Assembly (NCBI GenBank): GCA_026398535.1
Contig: JAPLSQ010000122.1
Span: 1 to 64,000, forward strand
DNA from: Candidatus Sumerlaeota bacterium
GTDB lineage: Bacteria > Sumerlaeota > Sumerlaeia > Sumerlaeales > Sumerlaeaceae
Reading direction: 5' to 3'
DNA: 64,000 nt
Shown: positions 43,960 through 52,061 of the stretch, one piece after another
How positions within the stretch are numbered: position 1 is the first letter of the stretch
Layout: the number at the start of each line of letters is the position of its first letter
The notes under the pieces: model-generated
What the model saw: the letters and a program-made list of their open reading frames with translations, nothing else
Told to the model about the DNA's origin: nothing
The model's database searches: none
Made by a program: the position numbers and the translations under genes

Positions 43960-45902
43960 TTCAACGGTTCATTCCAGTGTTCATGATCTTGTGTATGGCC
44001 GTGTCCGGTTTGCATGCCGCCAAATCACCGGGCAGGCAAATTGGCAACAGGAAAAGCTTGGAATCCGCGGCAGTCGGCGCAACAAGCGGCGTGTTGGACC
44101 GCAGGACGTCAGCGTCAAGGATTGTAAGAGACCAGATCAGTTCCATCAGCGAAGAAATCCGCAAGGCTGATTCCAAACCGGAATCTTCGGCGCGCAACGT
44201 TGCCCTTTTATTTGATATTACAGGTGAAATGCGTGAACGGGGCGACACACTGATCGGCCTTGCGCGCCGCCAAAAATCGCTCAAGGATTATCTTGATCTC
44301 ATGCGCAAGGCCTGTGATGACAAGGATGTGCGGACTGTTGTCGTGCGCCTTTCAGCAACTGAACTTGGTCTTGCCAAAGCTCAGGAACTGCGCGGCGCCA
44401 TCAGTGAGTTTCGTAATCGGGGCAAAAAAACCATAGCCATATTCGACGATGACAGTCAGCCCGCCTACTTGGTGGCTTGCGCCTGCGACGAGGTTGTCAT
44501 GCCACCGAGCGGCGATCTTATGCTTACGGGTGTCGCGGCCGACGCCTATTTTCTGCGGGGTCTTCTGACCAAGCTCGGCGTGGAGGCGCAGGTGCTGAGT
44601 GTGGGGAAGTATAAGTCCTTTGGCGAGATGTTTACGGAGGATGATTACACCACGCCTGCCCGTGAAAATATGAGTGAAATCGTCGAGGATGTCTATTCAC
44701 AACTCGTCGAGGTCATTGCCACATCCCGCAAGATGACACCCAACCAAGCCGAAGCGATCGTCAACAGCGGCCCCCGCAGTCCGACCGAGGCGCTCCAGAG
44801 CCGGCTTATCGACAGGATTGCTTACGCGGATGATGTCTACGAATCCCTTGAAAAGGAAGGCTTTACACTTGCTGATGGATCAGATTACTTTAAGCGCGGC
44901 AGGGTCAAGCTTGAAGATGTCAACCTCTTCAGTCTGCTTTCGTTGATCAACAAACCTTCGTTGACTGATGACAAGACGGTGAAATATCCGCAGGTCGCAG
45001 TCGTGTATGCCGTTGGCTCGATCGTGCTTGGCTCGGGGAGTGGCATCGGCCTTGCCGATGATGAGGAAATTGCTTCCAATGATTTCATCGAAACACTCGA
45101 TGAAATCGCGACTGACAAGAAAATCAAGGCCGTGATTCTGCGAGTCGACAGTCCGGGAGGTTCTGCGTTTGCCTCGGACCTGATCTGGAAAAAGATCGAC
45201 GCGCTCAAGCGCATCAAGCCTGTTGTGGCCACCATGGGAGATGTGGCGGCTTCCGGAGGATATTACATCGCCATGGCCGCAAACAAGGTGATAGCCCACG
45301 AAGGCACCATCACGGGCTCCATCGGTGTGGTGGGCGGAAAGATCAATCTTGGAGGCGGATACAACAAGCTTGGCATCAGCAAGTCCACCGTTTCCCGCGG
45401 CGCGTTTGCCAACCTGTATTCAGAAACCACCAATTTTTCCCCTGATGAACGGAAACTCGTCGAAACGATGATGCGCCGCACCTATGATGACTTTGTTGCG
45501 AAGGCGGCGGAATCGCGTAAAATGAAACGCGAGGACATTGATCGAATTGCCCAAGGACGCATATGGACCGGACGGTTGGCCAAAAAGGAGGGATTGGTCG
45601 ATGAAATCGGCGGTTTGGCGCGCGCTGTCACGGAAACAAAGAATCTGCTTGGTTTGAAAAAAGATGACAGGGTGTCACTTGTCACCTATCCCAAGGAATT
45701 GACGGTTTTTGACCTTCTTCAGAAGGCGTTTGGCGGGGCCGCGTCCATCCGTCTGTCTGCGGGAGTGGTTGCGGAAGCCTCCGTGGCTGAAGTATTGCCG
45801 CCCGATACCGCACGGGTCTTATCGTTTGCGCGCAAGGTCGCCAGACTGTTCATTCGTGAGCGCATTCTTGCCGTCATGCCGTGCCTGCCGGTGATCAGGT
45901 AA
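43956..45902 (+). CDS. sppA: Signal peptide peptidase SppA, tandem S49 type
   Basis: A membrane-bound serine protease of 648 residues that degrades leftover signal peptides. The start is TTG 43956: AGGAGGAG lies directly upstream at the right distance, and it overlaps the previous stop codon (TTGA). The upstream open frame has no signal-like N-terminus. The N-terminal hydrophobic stretch (FIPVFMILCMAVSGLHA) is a signal or anchor. The first S49 domain carries the catalytic Lys in SVGKYKSFGE, and the second the nucleophile Ser in GDVAASGGYYIAM, as in the 67-kDa E. coli form. The second domain opens with VILRVDSPGGSAFAS. Confidence 0.95.
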   Translation: MIQRFIPVFMILCMAVSGLHAAKSPGRQIGNRKSLESAAVGATSGVLDRRTSASRIVRDQISSISEEIRKADSKPESSARNVALLFDITGEMRERGDTLIGLARRQKSLKDYLDLMRKACDDKDVRTVVVRLSATELGLAKAQELRGAISEFRNRGKKTIAIFDDDSQPAYLVACACDEVVMPPSGDLMLTGVAADAYFLRGLLTKLGVEAQVLSVGKYKSFGEMFTEDDYTTPARENMSEIVEDVYSQLVEVIATSRKMTPNQAEAIVNSGPRSPTEALQSRLIDRIAYADDVYESLEKEGFTLADGSDYFKRGRVKLEDVNLFSLLSLINKPSLTDDKTVKYPQVAVVYAVGSIVLGSGSGIGLADDEEIASNDFIETLDEIATDKKIKAVILRVDSPGGSAFASDLIWKKIDALKRIKPVVATMGDVAASGGYYIAMAANKVIAHEGTITGSIGVVGGKINLGGGYNKLGISKSTVSRGAFANLYSETTNFSPDERKLVETMMRRTYDDFVAKAAESRKMKREDIDRIAQGRIWTGRLAKKEGLVDEIGGLARAVTETKNLLGLKKDDRVSLVTYPKELTVFDLLQKAFGGAASIRLSAGVVAEASVAEVLPPDTARVLSFARKVARLFIRERILAVMPCLPVIR

Positions 45903-45931
45903 TCCCGCGCGCATCATCATCAATTGTGATT

Positions 45932-47884
45932 TCATATTCTGGCTTCAGAGGCTTCCATTGATTTGAAGGAGAGTGTGAAGCGGGCCCCGCCGGTGTCCAT
46001 ATTATCCGCCCGAACGGCGCCGTCATGAAAATCCTCGATGATTGTGCGGACCCAGCTCAGGCCCAATCCCTCCGATGTTGCCGATTTCGTGGAGTATCCG
46101 TAGGTGAAAATGGCGCTTATTTCTCCTCGCCCAAGGAGTCTGCCATCCGTTGCGCGGATGCCCGGCCCGTTGTCCTCCACCTCGATCCTGTAATCATGCG
46201 TTTCGGGATCATAGGCTGTCCGGACGATAATGCGCGCATCGCCGCCGTTTGTCATTGCGCTGCGCTTTATCGCGTCCAGCGCATTCGTCAGTATGTTGAA
46301 AAAGGCCAGCTTGATCAACCGCGGTTCGAGGATAAGCGTTGGGACATTGCCGCTTAATTGCTGATCGATTGCGATGCGCGCTGACACGGAGGGTTGAAAG
46401 GCCTGCAGGAAATCTTTTACGAGGGCGTTAAGGTCGTACCGCTCATATTGCGGTTTTTTCACGAAGCTGAATGAGCGGTAAATGTTGACGATTTCCTGCA
46501 GGAATTTCATGCTTTGCAGAAGCCCTTCGATGGCCTGTTTGAGGAGGACTGTGCGCTGGTCGCGGTTTTTTAATAAGGTGGTCTGCGCCAAGATTTGCCG
46601 GACTGCCATAAGGTCGAGCTTGCTTGTGGCGATGATGTTGGTGAGATCATGCCCGAGATTGCGCGAGAGGACGATGTTGGCTTCACTGCGCTGGCGGACG
46701 ATGCCCTGCTGATAAGCGCGCCAAATCATCAAGCCGCCCCGTAACGATTCACACGCCTGATTGAAACATCCGATGCGGTATCGGAGATCAGGCACACCCT
46801 CCGCGAGGCGCCCGGTCATGGCAAGTTTGTTTCCCGCGAGATCCGCGAAATAAGAAAACTCCCTGTTTCCATCTGCCTGGAATATTTCCTCTTTGCCGCT
46901 TGTGGCCGGGTCGTGCGCGAGCATCTGAACCTGGTTGAGCAGCTCTTGTGGTGTCATGCTGACCACGTTCGGCGATGAATAAAATCCGGAGATGCTCATG
47001 CCTTCCGTGCCCGTCGTGAGTTCGGCGGCCGCGATGAACTCTCCGCCGAAGGCCTCTCTAATAAGATCGAGCGCGTTGTTGACGGTCTGCGCGCGCGCCG
47101 CGGGCGAGTCCTGGCCGATCATGTCGTACAGCCGTTCCTGAAAACGCTGCAATATGGCCAGACTGGCGATGTCATTATATGAAATCTCAAGGAATCCGTG
47201 CGCCGCTGGAATAAGGCGCGGGTGGTCGATTTTTGATCGTTCGACGTATGAGGTCACATTGCGCACCGGACGCAGCAGGTATATGTAGAAAATGTATGAC
47301 AGCGCGCACCATATCGCGATCAGTCCGAGCGCGTAATACCGGTAGCGGGTGGTAAGGTCGATGATCGGCTGGAAATTTGCGGGGGAAGTGTAGCAGGCGA
47401 TGAGCCTTGCCACTTGAGGAGTTTCGCCTTCGTATTCGCGGGTTTTGGTGATCTGTTGCGCGCTTGATCCCTCGAAAGAGCGCAGGAAAAGGTTATTGCG
47501 CCATGTGTTCAGTCGTTGAGGTTTCGTTGCGTTTTCAACGGTCAGTATTTGATGGCCGGACGGATCCTTGAGCATGAAACGATACATGCTTGCGGCCCCG
47601 TTGACGATGTCCCTGAGCTGGGCGCGCAGACGCTCGATCGCAAGCCGCCTGTCATCATCATTCATCGCATAAACGGCCTGCCGGGCGTAATCGGTAAGGT
47701 CTGTGGGGAGTTTGAAGATTTCGTTGAAATTGTCGATGATGAGCTGGCGTTTCTCCGCCATGTAGCGCTGGCGGTCGAGTTCGTAGAGAGCAAGCGCGAG
47801 AGTGATAAAACAGAAGGCCAAGACCGTGGCAATGAGCACAGTTGGCCGCGCGCGCCGACGAATTTTCACTATTGAGTCGTTCAT
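45932..47884 (-). CDS. Membrane sensor histidine kinase
   Basis: A 650-residue kinase. Two transmembrane segments (residues about 15-33 and 183-203) enclose a periplasmic sensor of roughly 150 residues; a HAMP-like stretch (LRPVRNVTSYVERS) follows. The region from about 245 to 395 looks like a GAF-type cytoplasmic domain. The phosphoacceptor is in LSRNLGHDLTNIIATSKLDL, with the H-box reading HDLTN, followed by the N-box NILTNALDAIKR, the G1 box VEDNGPGI and the G2-like SEGLGLSWVRTIIEDF. No receiver domain is attached. It is probably the partner of one of the two response proteins at 40-43 kb, though not adjacent to them. Confidence 0.9.
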   Translation of the reverse strand: MNDSIVKIRRRARPTVLIATVLAFCFITLALALYELDRQRYMAEKRQLIIDNFNEIFKLPTDLTDYARQAVYAMNDDDRRLAIERLRAQLRDIVNGAASMYRFMLKDPSGHQILTVENATKPQRLNTWRNNLFLRSFEGSSAQQITKTREYEGETPQVARLIACYTSPANFQPIIDLTTRYRYYALGLIAIWCALSYIFYIYLLRPVRNVTSYVERSKIDHPRLIPAAHGFLEISYNDIASLAILQRFQERLYDMIGQDSPAARAQTVNNALDLIREAFGGEFIAAAELTTGTEGMSISGFYSSPNVVSMTPQELLNQVQMLAHDPATSGKEEIFQADGNREFSYFADLAGNKLAMTGRLAEGVPDLRYRIGCFNQACESLRGGLMIWRAYQQGIVRQRSEANIVLSRNLGHDLTNIIATSKLDLMAVRQILAQTTLLKNRDQRTVLLKQAIEGLLQSMKFLQEIVNIYRSFSFVKKPQYERYDLNALVKDFLQAFQPSVSARIAIDQQLSGNVPTLILEPRLIKLAFFNILTNALDAIKRSAMTNGGDARIIVRTAYDPETHDYRIEVEDNGPGIRATDGRLLGRGEISAIFTYGYSTKSATSEGLGLSWVRTIIEDFHDGAVRADNMDTGGARFTLSFKSMEASEARI

Positions 47885-47942
47885 TTGTTTGTTTCATGTA
47901 TAAGAAATGATGTCTTGAACGAATTTGGCAACAGGCATTCTT

Positions 47943-48287
47943 ATGGATGAAAGCATATTTGAAGCAATAGAGCGAAGCCGCTTGGTTGACACGGTGTTGC
48001 TTGTTTTGGCGATCGCGGCGCCAGCGGTCATTATCATCATTCTGCGTTTATTCCGCACGAAGATGTTTGTGGCATGCCATCGCCATCACTGGGCTCTCGC
48101 TTTTGTTGCCGCACCCATGCTTTTTCTGCTTTGGAAAGCATACAATGCTGTTGCGGATCGTTACGGTCTCGACAGCGTTTTCGGGCTTTTTGTCAATGTG
48201 ACGATTTTTGCCGCCGCCACAGCGGTGATGATAGTTCTCGATTTCATTTTTTATGCAATATTCACACACAAACCCCGGCAAGGCTGA
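47943..48287 (+). CDS. Small integral membrane protein of unknown function
   Basis: A 114-residue protein from ATG 47943 (a TTG at 47925 would add six residues). Three hydrophobic segments are visible: VDTVLLVLAIAAPAVIIIIL, WALAFVAAPMLFLLWKAY and a C-terminal LFVNVTIFAAATAVMIVLD. No known motif was recognised. It lies three bases before the pyrE-like fusion gene and may be cotranscribed with it. It is divergent from the histidine kinase gene. Confidence 0.6.
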   Translation: MDESIFEAIERSRLVDTVLLVLAIAAPAVIIIILRLFRTKMFVACHRHHWALAFVAAPMLFLLWKAYNAVADRYGLDSVFGLFVNVTIFAAATAVMIVLDFIFYAIFTHKPRQG

Positions 48288-48290
48288 AAG

Positions 48291-50039
48291 ATGAATGTGA
48301 TGGGACATGAAGCGCAACTTGCCGTGCCGCATGACCAGGCTGTTGAACTGTTGAGCGGAGCGGGCGCTCTGTTGAGCGGGCATTTTCTGCTGAGTTCCGG
48401 TCTTCACAGCGCGCAATATTTTCAATGCGCTCCGCTCATGGAAAGGCCGGATATCGCGGAGAGAATCGCGTGCCCGATAGCCGCAATTGTCTTGCGCTGG
48501 CGGCCTGACATCGTGCTGTCACCAGCGCTGGGCGCGATACTTTTCGGCTATGAATTGTCGCGTTCTCTGGGTGTTCGCAATATATTTGCCGAACGTCCTT
48601 CGGGTGGGCGCTTCGAGTTGCGCCGGGGATTTTCGCTCAACGAGGGGGAACGGGTTATTATTGCTGAAAACGTGGTTACGACTGGCGGCAGTGCGGATGA
48701 AGTGGCGCAGATGGCAAGGAATCTGGGCGCGAAGGTCGTCGGTTATGCCATTATCGTGGACAGGTCAGGCGGGCGTTACGCGCCGGCAGACCCTGTCGCG
48801 GCGTATGCCGCACTTGATGCGCAGACTTTCGCGCCGCAAGACTGTCCGCAGTGCAAGGCCGGCACGCCCCTGATAAAACCGGGCAGCCGTATCTTCACGA
48901 ACAAGCAGATCACATCACTTCCAATCACGCAGACAAGGACACCGGAAATGCCGATCACACCAATGACGACAAGGGAACGCTTTAACCGCATCATGCATTG
49001 GCAGAAACCAGACAGGGCGCCCAATATGGATTTTGGCTATTGGGATGAGACCATTGCTGAATGGCACAAGCAGGGTCTGCCTGAAAGTGTCAAAACAGGC
49101 GCTGATGTGGAAAGACATCTTGGCCTCGAAGGGATGGAAACCATCCTTATAACGCCCGTATGGAATGGACTTTATCCATGGTTTCAGCCTGAAACGCTGG
49201 AGGAGCGTGCCGATACCAGGATCGTCCGCGACCATGAGGGCAACATCTGTGAAGTTTCCAAGCATGGCGCGTCCATTCCCCGTTATATAAAGTATGGCTT
49301 GGAAACACGCCAGGACTGGGAGCTTCTCAAGCGTGAGCGGCTGGACTACACACGCGAGGATCGGGTGGGCGATGTGAAGACGGCCGTTGACAACGCCCAC
49401 GCCGCGGGCATGCCCATCGCGTTCGGCTGTGGTTCCCTTTATGGATGGCTCCGCAACTGGATGGGTGTTGAAAATCTGTCGATTGCCATCATTGAGGAGC
49501 CCGCATGGGTTGAGGAAATGATGGAGCATCTGACCCAAATGACGCTTTATCTAATCGGGAAGGCGCTTCCGGGTGTGGAGGTGGATTTCGGATGGTGGTG
49601 GGAGGACATGTGTTACAACAACGGCCCGTTATTATCGCCGGCTATGTTTGAGCGACTGATGACGCCGCGTTACCGAACAATTACCGATGAATTGAAACGT
49701 TATGGCATCGATGTCAATCTGCTCGACTGCGACGGCTCTATCTACAAGCTTGTGCCGGGTTGGCTGAAGAGCGGCATTAATTGCATGTTTCCGATCGAGG
49801 CCGCACATACCGATCCGGTCAAGCTTCGGGAATCATATGGCGAGCAGGTGCTTCTGGTCGGCGGAGTGAACAAGGTGGAACTGGCCCGCGGCAAGGATGC
49901 CATTGACCGCGAGATAGAGCGTCTGCGTCCGCTTGTCGAGCGTGGCGGATATATTCCCACGGTTGATCATCGTGTCCCGCCTGATGTGTCCTATGACAAT
50001 TATATATATTACATCGAGAAGAAGAAGACGGTCCTGTAA
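48291..50039 (+). CDS. Orotate phosphoribosyltransferase fused in frame to a UroD-like domain
   Basis: One 582-codon open frame. Residues 1-205 form a complete PyrE: SGLHSAQYFQCAPLMERPD, the catalytic loop ERPSGGRFELRRGFSL, the PRPP loop VIIAENVVTTGGSADEV (usual ED is EN here), and the typical PyrE ending CPQCKAGTPLIKPGSR. A 15-residue linker follows without a stop. Residues from 220 on are a uroporphyrinogen-decarboxylase-like TIM barrel: TTRERFNRIMHWQKPDRAP, FGCGSLYGWLRNWMG and LLVGGVNKVELARGKDAID. AAGGA lies eight bases before the internal ATG 48948, so the second domain might also be made separately. PyrE makes OMP in pyrimidine synthesis; the role of the UroD-like part, related to corrinoid methyltransferases, is unknown. 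Confidence 0.85.
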   Translation: MNVMGHEAQLAVPHDQAVELLSGAGALLSGHFLLSSGLHSAQYFQCAPLMERPDIAERIACPIAAIVLRWRPDIVLSPALGAILFGYELSRSLGVRNIFAERPSGGRFELRRGFSLNEGERVIIAENVVTTGGSADEVAQMARNLGAKVVGYAIIVDRSGGRYAPADPVAAYAALDAQTFAPQDCPQCKAGTPLIKPGSRIFTNKQITSLPITQTRTPEMPITPMTTRERFNRIMHWQKPDRAPNMDFGYWDETIAEWHKQGLPESVKTGADVERHLGLEGMETILITPVWNGLYPWFQPETLEERADTRIVRDHEGNICEVSKHGASIPRYIKYGLETRQDWELLKRERLDYTREDRVGDVKTAVDNAHAAGMPIAFGCGSLYGWLRNWMGVENLSIAIIEEPAWVEEMMEHLTQMTLYLIGKALPGVEVDFGWWWEDMCYNNGPLLSPAMFERLMTPRYRTITDELKRYGIDVNLLDCDGSIYKLVPGWLKSGINCMFPIEAAHTDPVKLRESYGEQVLLVGGVNKVELARGKDAIDREIERLRPLVERGGYIPTVDHRVPPDVSYDNYIYYIEKKKTVL

Positions 50040-50072
50040 CGGCAGGGGAAAGGCGGCGCCATGGTGGTTGTC

Positions 50073-50103
50073 TGCCTGTTCAATATCGTGCAGGGGACAG
50101 GCA
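50073..50103. repeat. Inverted repeat TGCCTGT...ACAGGCA
   Basis: A 7-bp perfect stem (50073-50079 and 50097-50103) with a 17-base loop, between the convergent fusion gene and dut. The right arm is in GCAGGGGACAGGCACA. A run of eight T lies 30 bases beyond, too far for a classic terminator. It could be a weak terminator or a remnant of a short interspersed repeat. Confidence 0.4.
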
Positions 50104-50178
50104 CATCGCGCACTCCGATGACGACATCTCCATTTTTTTTCATGCGGATCAGCTCATGGCCGATTCAGGCGGGCGATT

Positions 50179-50631
50179 TTACTGGATGCCCGTGTGCCCA
50201 AAACCGCCGTCGCCGCGATCTGTCATTTCAAGTGATTGGGCGGCCTCATATCGCACCGATGTGACAGGGGCCATCACAAGCTGGGCGATGCGGTCGCCAT
50301 GATTTACGGTAAATATCTGGTGGCTGTGATTAATCATGATCACTTGGACAATGCCGCGGTAATCCGAGTCGATTGTTCCCGGCGAGTTCAGCAACGTGAC
50401 GCCATGGCGCGCGGCCAAACCGCTGCGCGGACGCACCTGTCCCTCAAAGCCTGGGGGGATTTCAAGTCTGATTCCCGTGGTTATGATGCGCCATTTGCCA
50501 GGAGGAATGTCCACCGGCTCATCCAGCGCGGCGCGCAAGTCAGCGGCCGCGGCGCCTGGCGTCATGATTGCTGGGACGCCAAGGTCGCGGGCTACAGACT
50601 CAACCAGAACTTTAATGATAATATCGTTCAT
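50179..50631 (-). CDS. dut: dUTP diphosphatase
   Basis: Hydrolyses dUTP to dUMP and pyrophosphate, keeping uracil out of DNA and supplying dUMP for thymidylate. The 150-residue protein has the five trimeric-dUTPase motifs: AAAADLRAAL (motif 1, with the usual SAGYDL modified), VRPRSGLAARHG (2), NSPGTIDSDYRG (3, with the catalytic Asp), GDRIAQLVM (4) and the C-terminal RGDGGFGHTG (5). The start ATG 50631 gives the family's normal N-terminus. It precedes the tRNA-Leu gene on its upstream side, with 20 bases between them. Confidence 0.93.
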   Translation of the reverse strand: MNDIIIKVLVESVARDLGVPAIMTPGAAAADLRAALDEPVDIPPGKWRIITTGIRLEIPPGFEGQVRPRSGLAARHGVTLLNSPGTIDSDYRGIVQVIMINHSHQIFTVNHGDRIAQLVMAPVTSVRYEAAQSLEMTDRGDGGFGHTGIQ

Positions 50632-50651
50632 GATGAGAGATTGATGAAAGA

Positions 50652-50735
50652 TGCCGGAGACAGGACTTGAACCTGCACACGGTTGCCCGTACTAGAACCT
50701 GAATCTAGCGCGTCTGCCAATTCCGCCACTCCGGC
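50652..50735 (-). tRNA. tRNA-Leu (anticodon CAG)
   Basis: An 84-base gene on the minus strand. The acceptor arms GCCGGAG and CTCCGGC pair perfectly. The anticodon arm is CTAGA/TCTAG around TTCAGGT, giving anticodon CAG for CTG codons. A long variable arm (ACGGGCAACCGT region) marks a class II tRNA, and GGTTCAAGTCC is the T-arm. CCA is not encoded. It lies upstream of dut on the same strand. Confidence 0.95.
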
Positions 50736-50880
50736 GCGATTCGAGGGCAAAACACTTTTACCCGCCAGCCGAAACAAAAATTCCGCGAATTGTCAAAAAG
50801 TCATGCGTGATCACATCAGCAAGCGATGGATTGTCTGGTTGACAATGGCCACCCTGCCATATTGAGACAATGAATCCGTT

Positions 50881-51999
50881 ATGGATGTGTCCATTAAAAA
50901 GGTGGCCTTTGATGCGCGAATGGTTCACAATTCGGGCATTGGAACATATATCAGGGGGCTGAACGAGGCCATCATTCATGGTCATCCGGCGGGGAGCCGT
51001 CCGGATTTTCTTTACCTTGGTGATCCGCGACTGCTCACCGATTATGAGTATTTCCGCAGCGGGGGAGAGATCGTTCCAGCCCTGATGCCGATTTATAGTC
51101 TCCGGGAACAGTTGTTTTTCCCTCAACCAGCAGGGGCGGCCTTCTTTCATTTTCCCCATTACAATGTGCCTCGGCGGTTGGCGCGTCCTTATATGGTCAC
51201 GATTCATGATCTCGTGCATCAGAAGTTTCCGGAAGTGCTGGATTCTCGTGTCAAATGGGCAGTCAGCCGCGCCATGTTGCGACATGCGGCAAGGCATGCT
51301 TTGGTGATTATCACAGCCAGCGGGAGCTCGCGGCGCGACATCGCCGATTATTGCGGCGTCCCTGAAAGTTCGATTCGCATCATATATCATGCCGTCGCTC
51401 CCTCGTTCAGGCAAGTCTCTCTTGAGGATGCAGAAAGTTTCCGTCAAGACATGCGTCTTCCAAAGCGCTATCTGCTTGCGGTGGGCATCAACAAGCCTCA
51501 CAAGAATTTCCCATTTTTAATTGAGGCGTTCATCGACTGGACACGGCGCAATGGGGGCGGCATCGATCTTGTCATAAGCGGAATGAATGAATCTGACCGG
51601 CAATTATTGGGCAGATTCATCATGGAACGCGGTTGTGCCGACCGCGTTCATTTGATTCCATATGTGACCTGCGGAAAGCTCTCCGCACTTTATCAGGCCG
51701 CCGAGGCGCTTGTTTATCCCTCTCTGTGTGAAGGATTCGGCATCCCCATCATCGAGGCGCAGCGGGTGGGCACGCCAGTGATTTCATCCAACACATCATC
51801 GATGCCGGAGGTTGCTGGCGACGGCGCGCTCTATTTTGATCCCCGGAGCAAAACAGAATTCCATGCGCGGCTTGACGAATTCTTTGGTGATGAAAGCGCG
51901 CGTTCCGGGCTTGTGCGGCGGGGTTATGAAAACGAGAAACGATTCTGCTGGGGAATCGCGGCGGCGCTGACATTGCGGGAATATCAGCGGTTTCTTTGA
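50881..51999 (+). CDS. GT4-family glycosyltransferase
   Basis: A 372-residue retaining glycosyltransferase. The N-terminal half has VAFDARMVHNSGIGTYIRGL, where GIGTY is the typical glycine-rich acceptor-side loop, and the HDLVH motif (MVTIHDLVHQKFPE). The C-terminal half has the donor-binding Lys in GINKPHKNFPFLIEAF and the E-x7-E motif in CEGFGIPIIEAQRVGTPV. These fit GT4 mannosyl- or rhamnosyltransferase-like enzymes. It stands alone between tRNA-Leu and a convergent membrane protein gene, so the glycan it builds is unknown. Confidence 0.9.
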   Translation: MDVSIKKVAFDARMVHNSGIGTYIRGLNEAIIHGHPAGSRPDFLYLGDPRLLTDYEYFRSGGEIVPALMPIYSLREQLFFPQPAGAAFFHFPHYNVPRRLARPYMVTIHDLVHQKFPEVLDSRVKWAVSRAMLRHAARHALVIITASGSSRRDIADYCGVPESSIRIIYHAVAPSFRQVSLEDAESFRQDMRLPKRYLLAVGINKPHKNFPFLIEAFIDWTRRNGGGIDLVISGMNESDRQLLGRFIMERGCADRVHLIPYVTCGKLSALYQAAEALVYPSLCEGFGIPIIEAQRVGTPVISSNTSSMPEVAGDGALYFDPRSKTEFHARLDEFFGDESARSGLVRRGYENEKRFCWGIAAALTLREYQRFL

Positions 52000-52061
52000 T
52001 ACTGGCGTCCGCTCGGGCAAGCTGGCCCCGTGATGATCAGCCCGAGTGAGCGTCATTCCCT

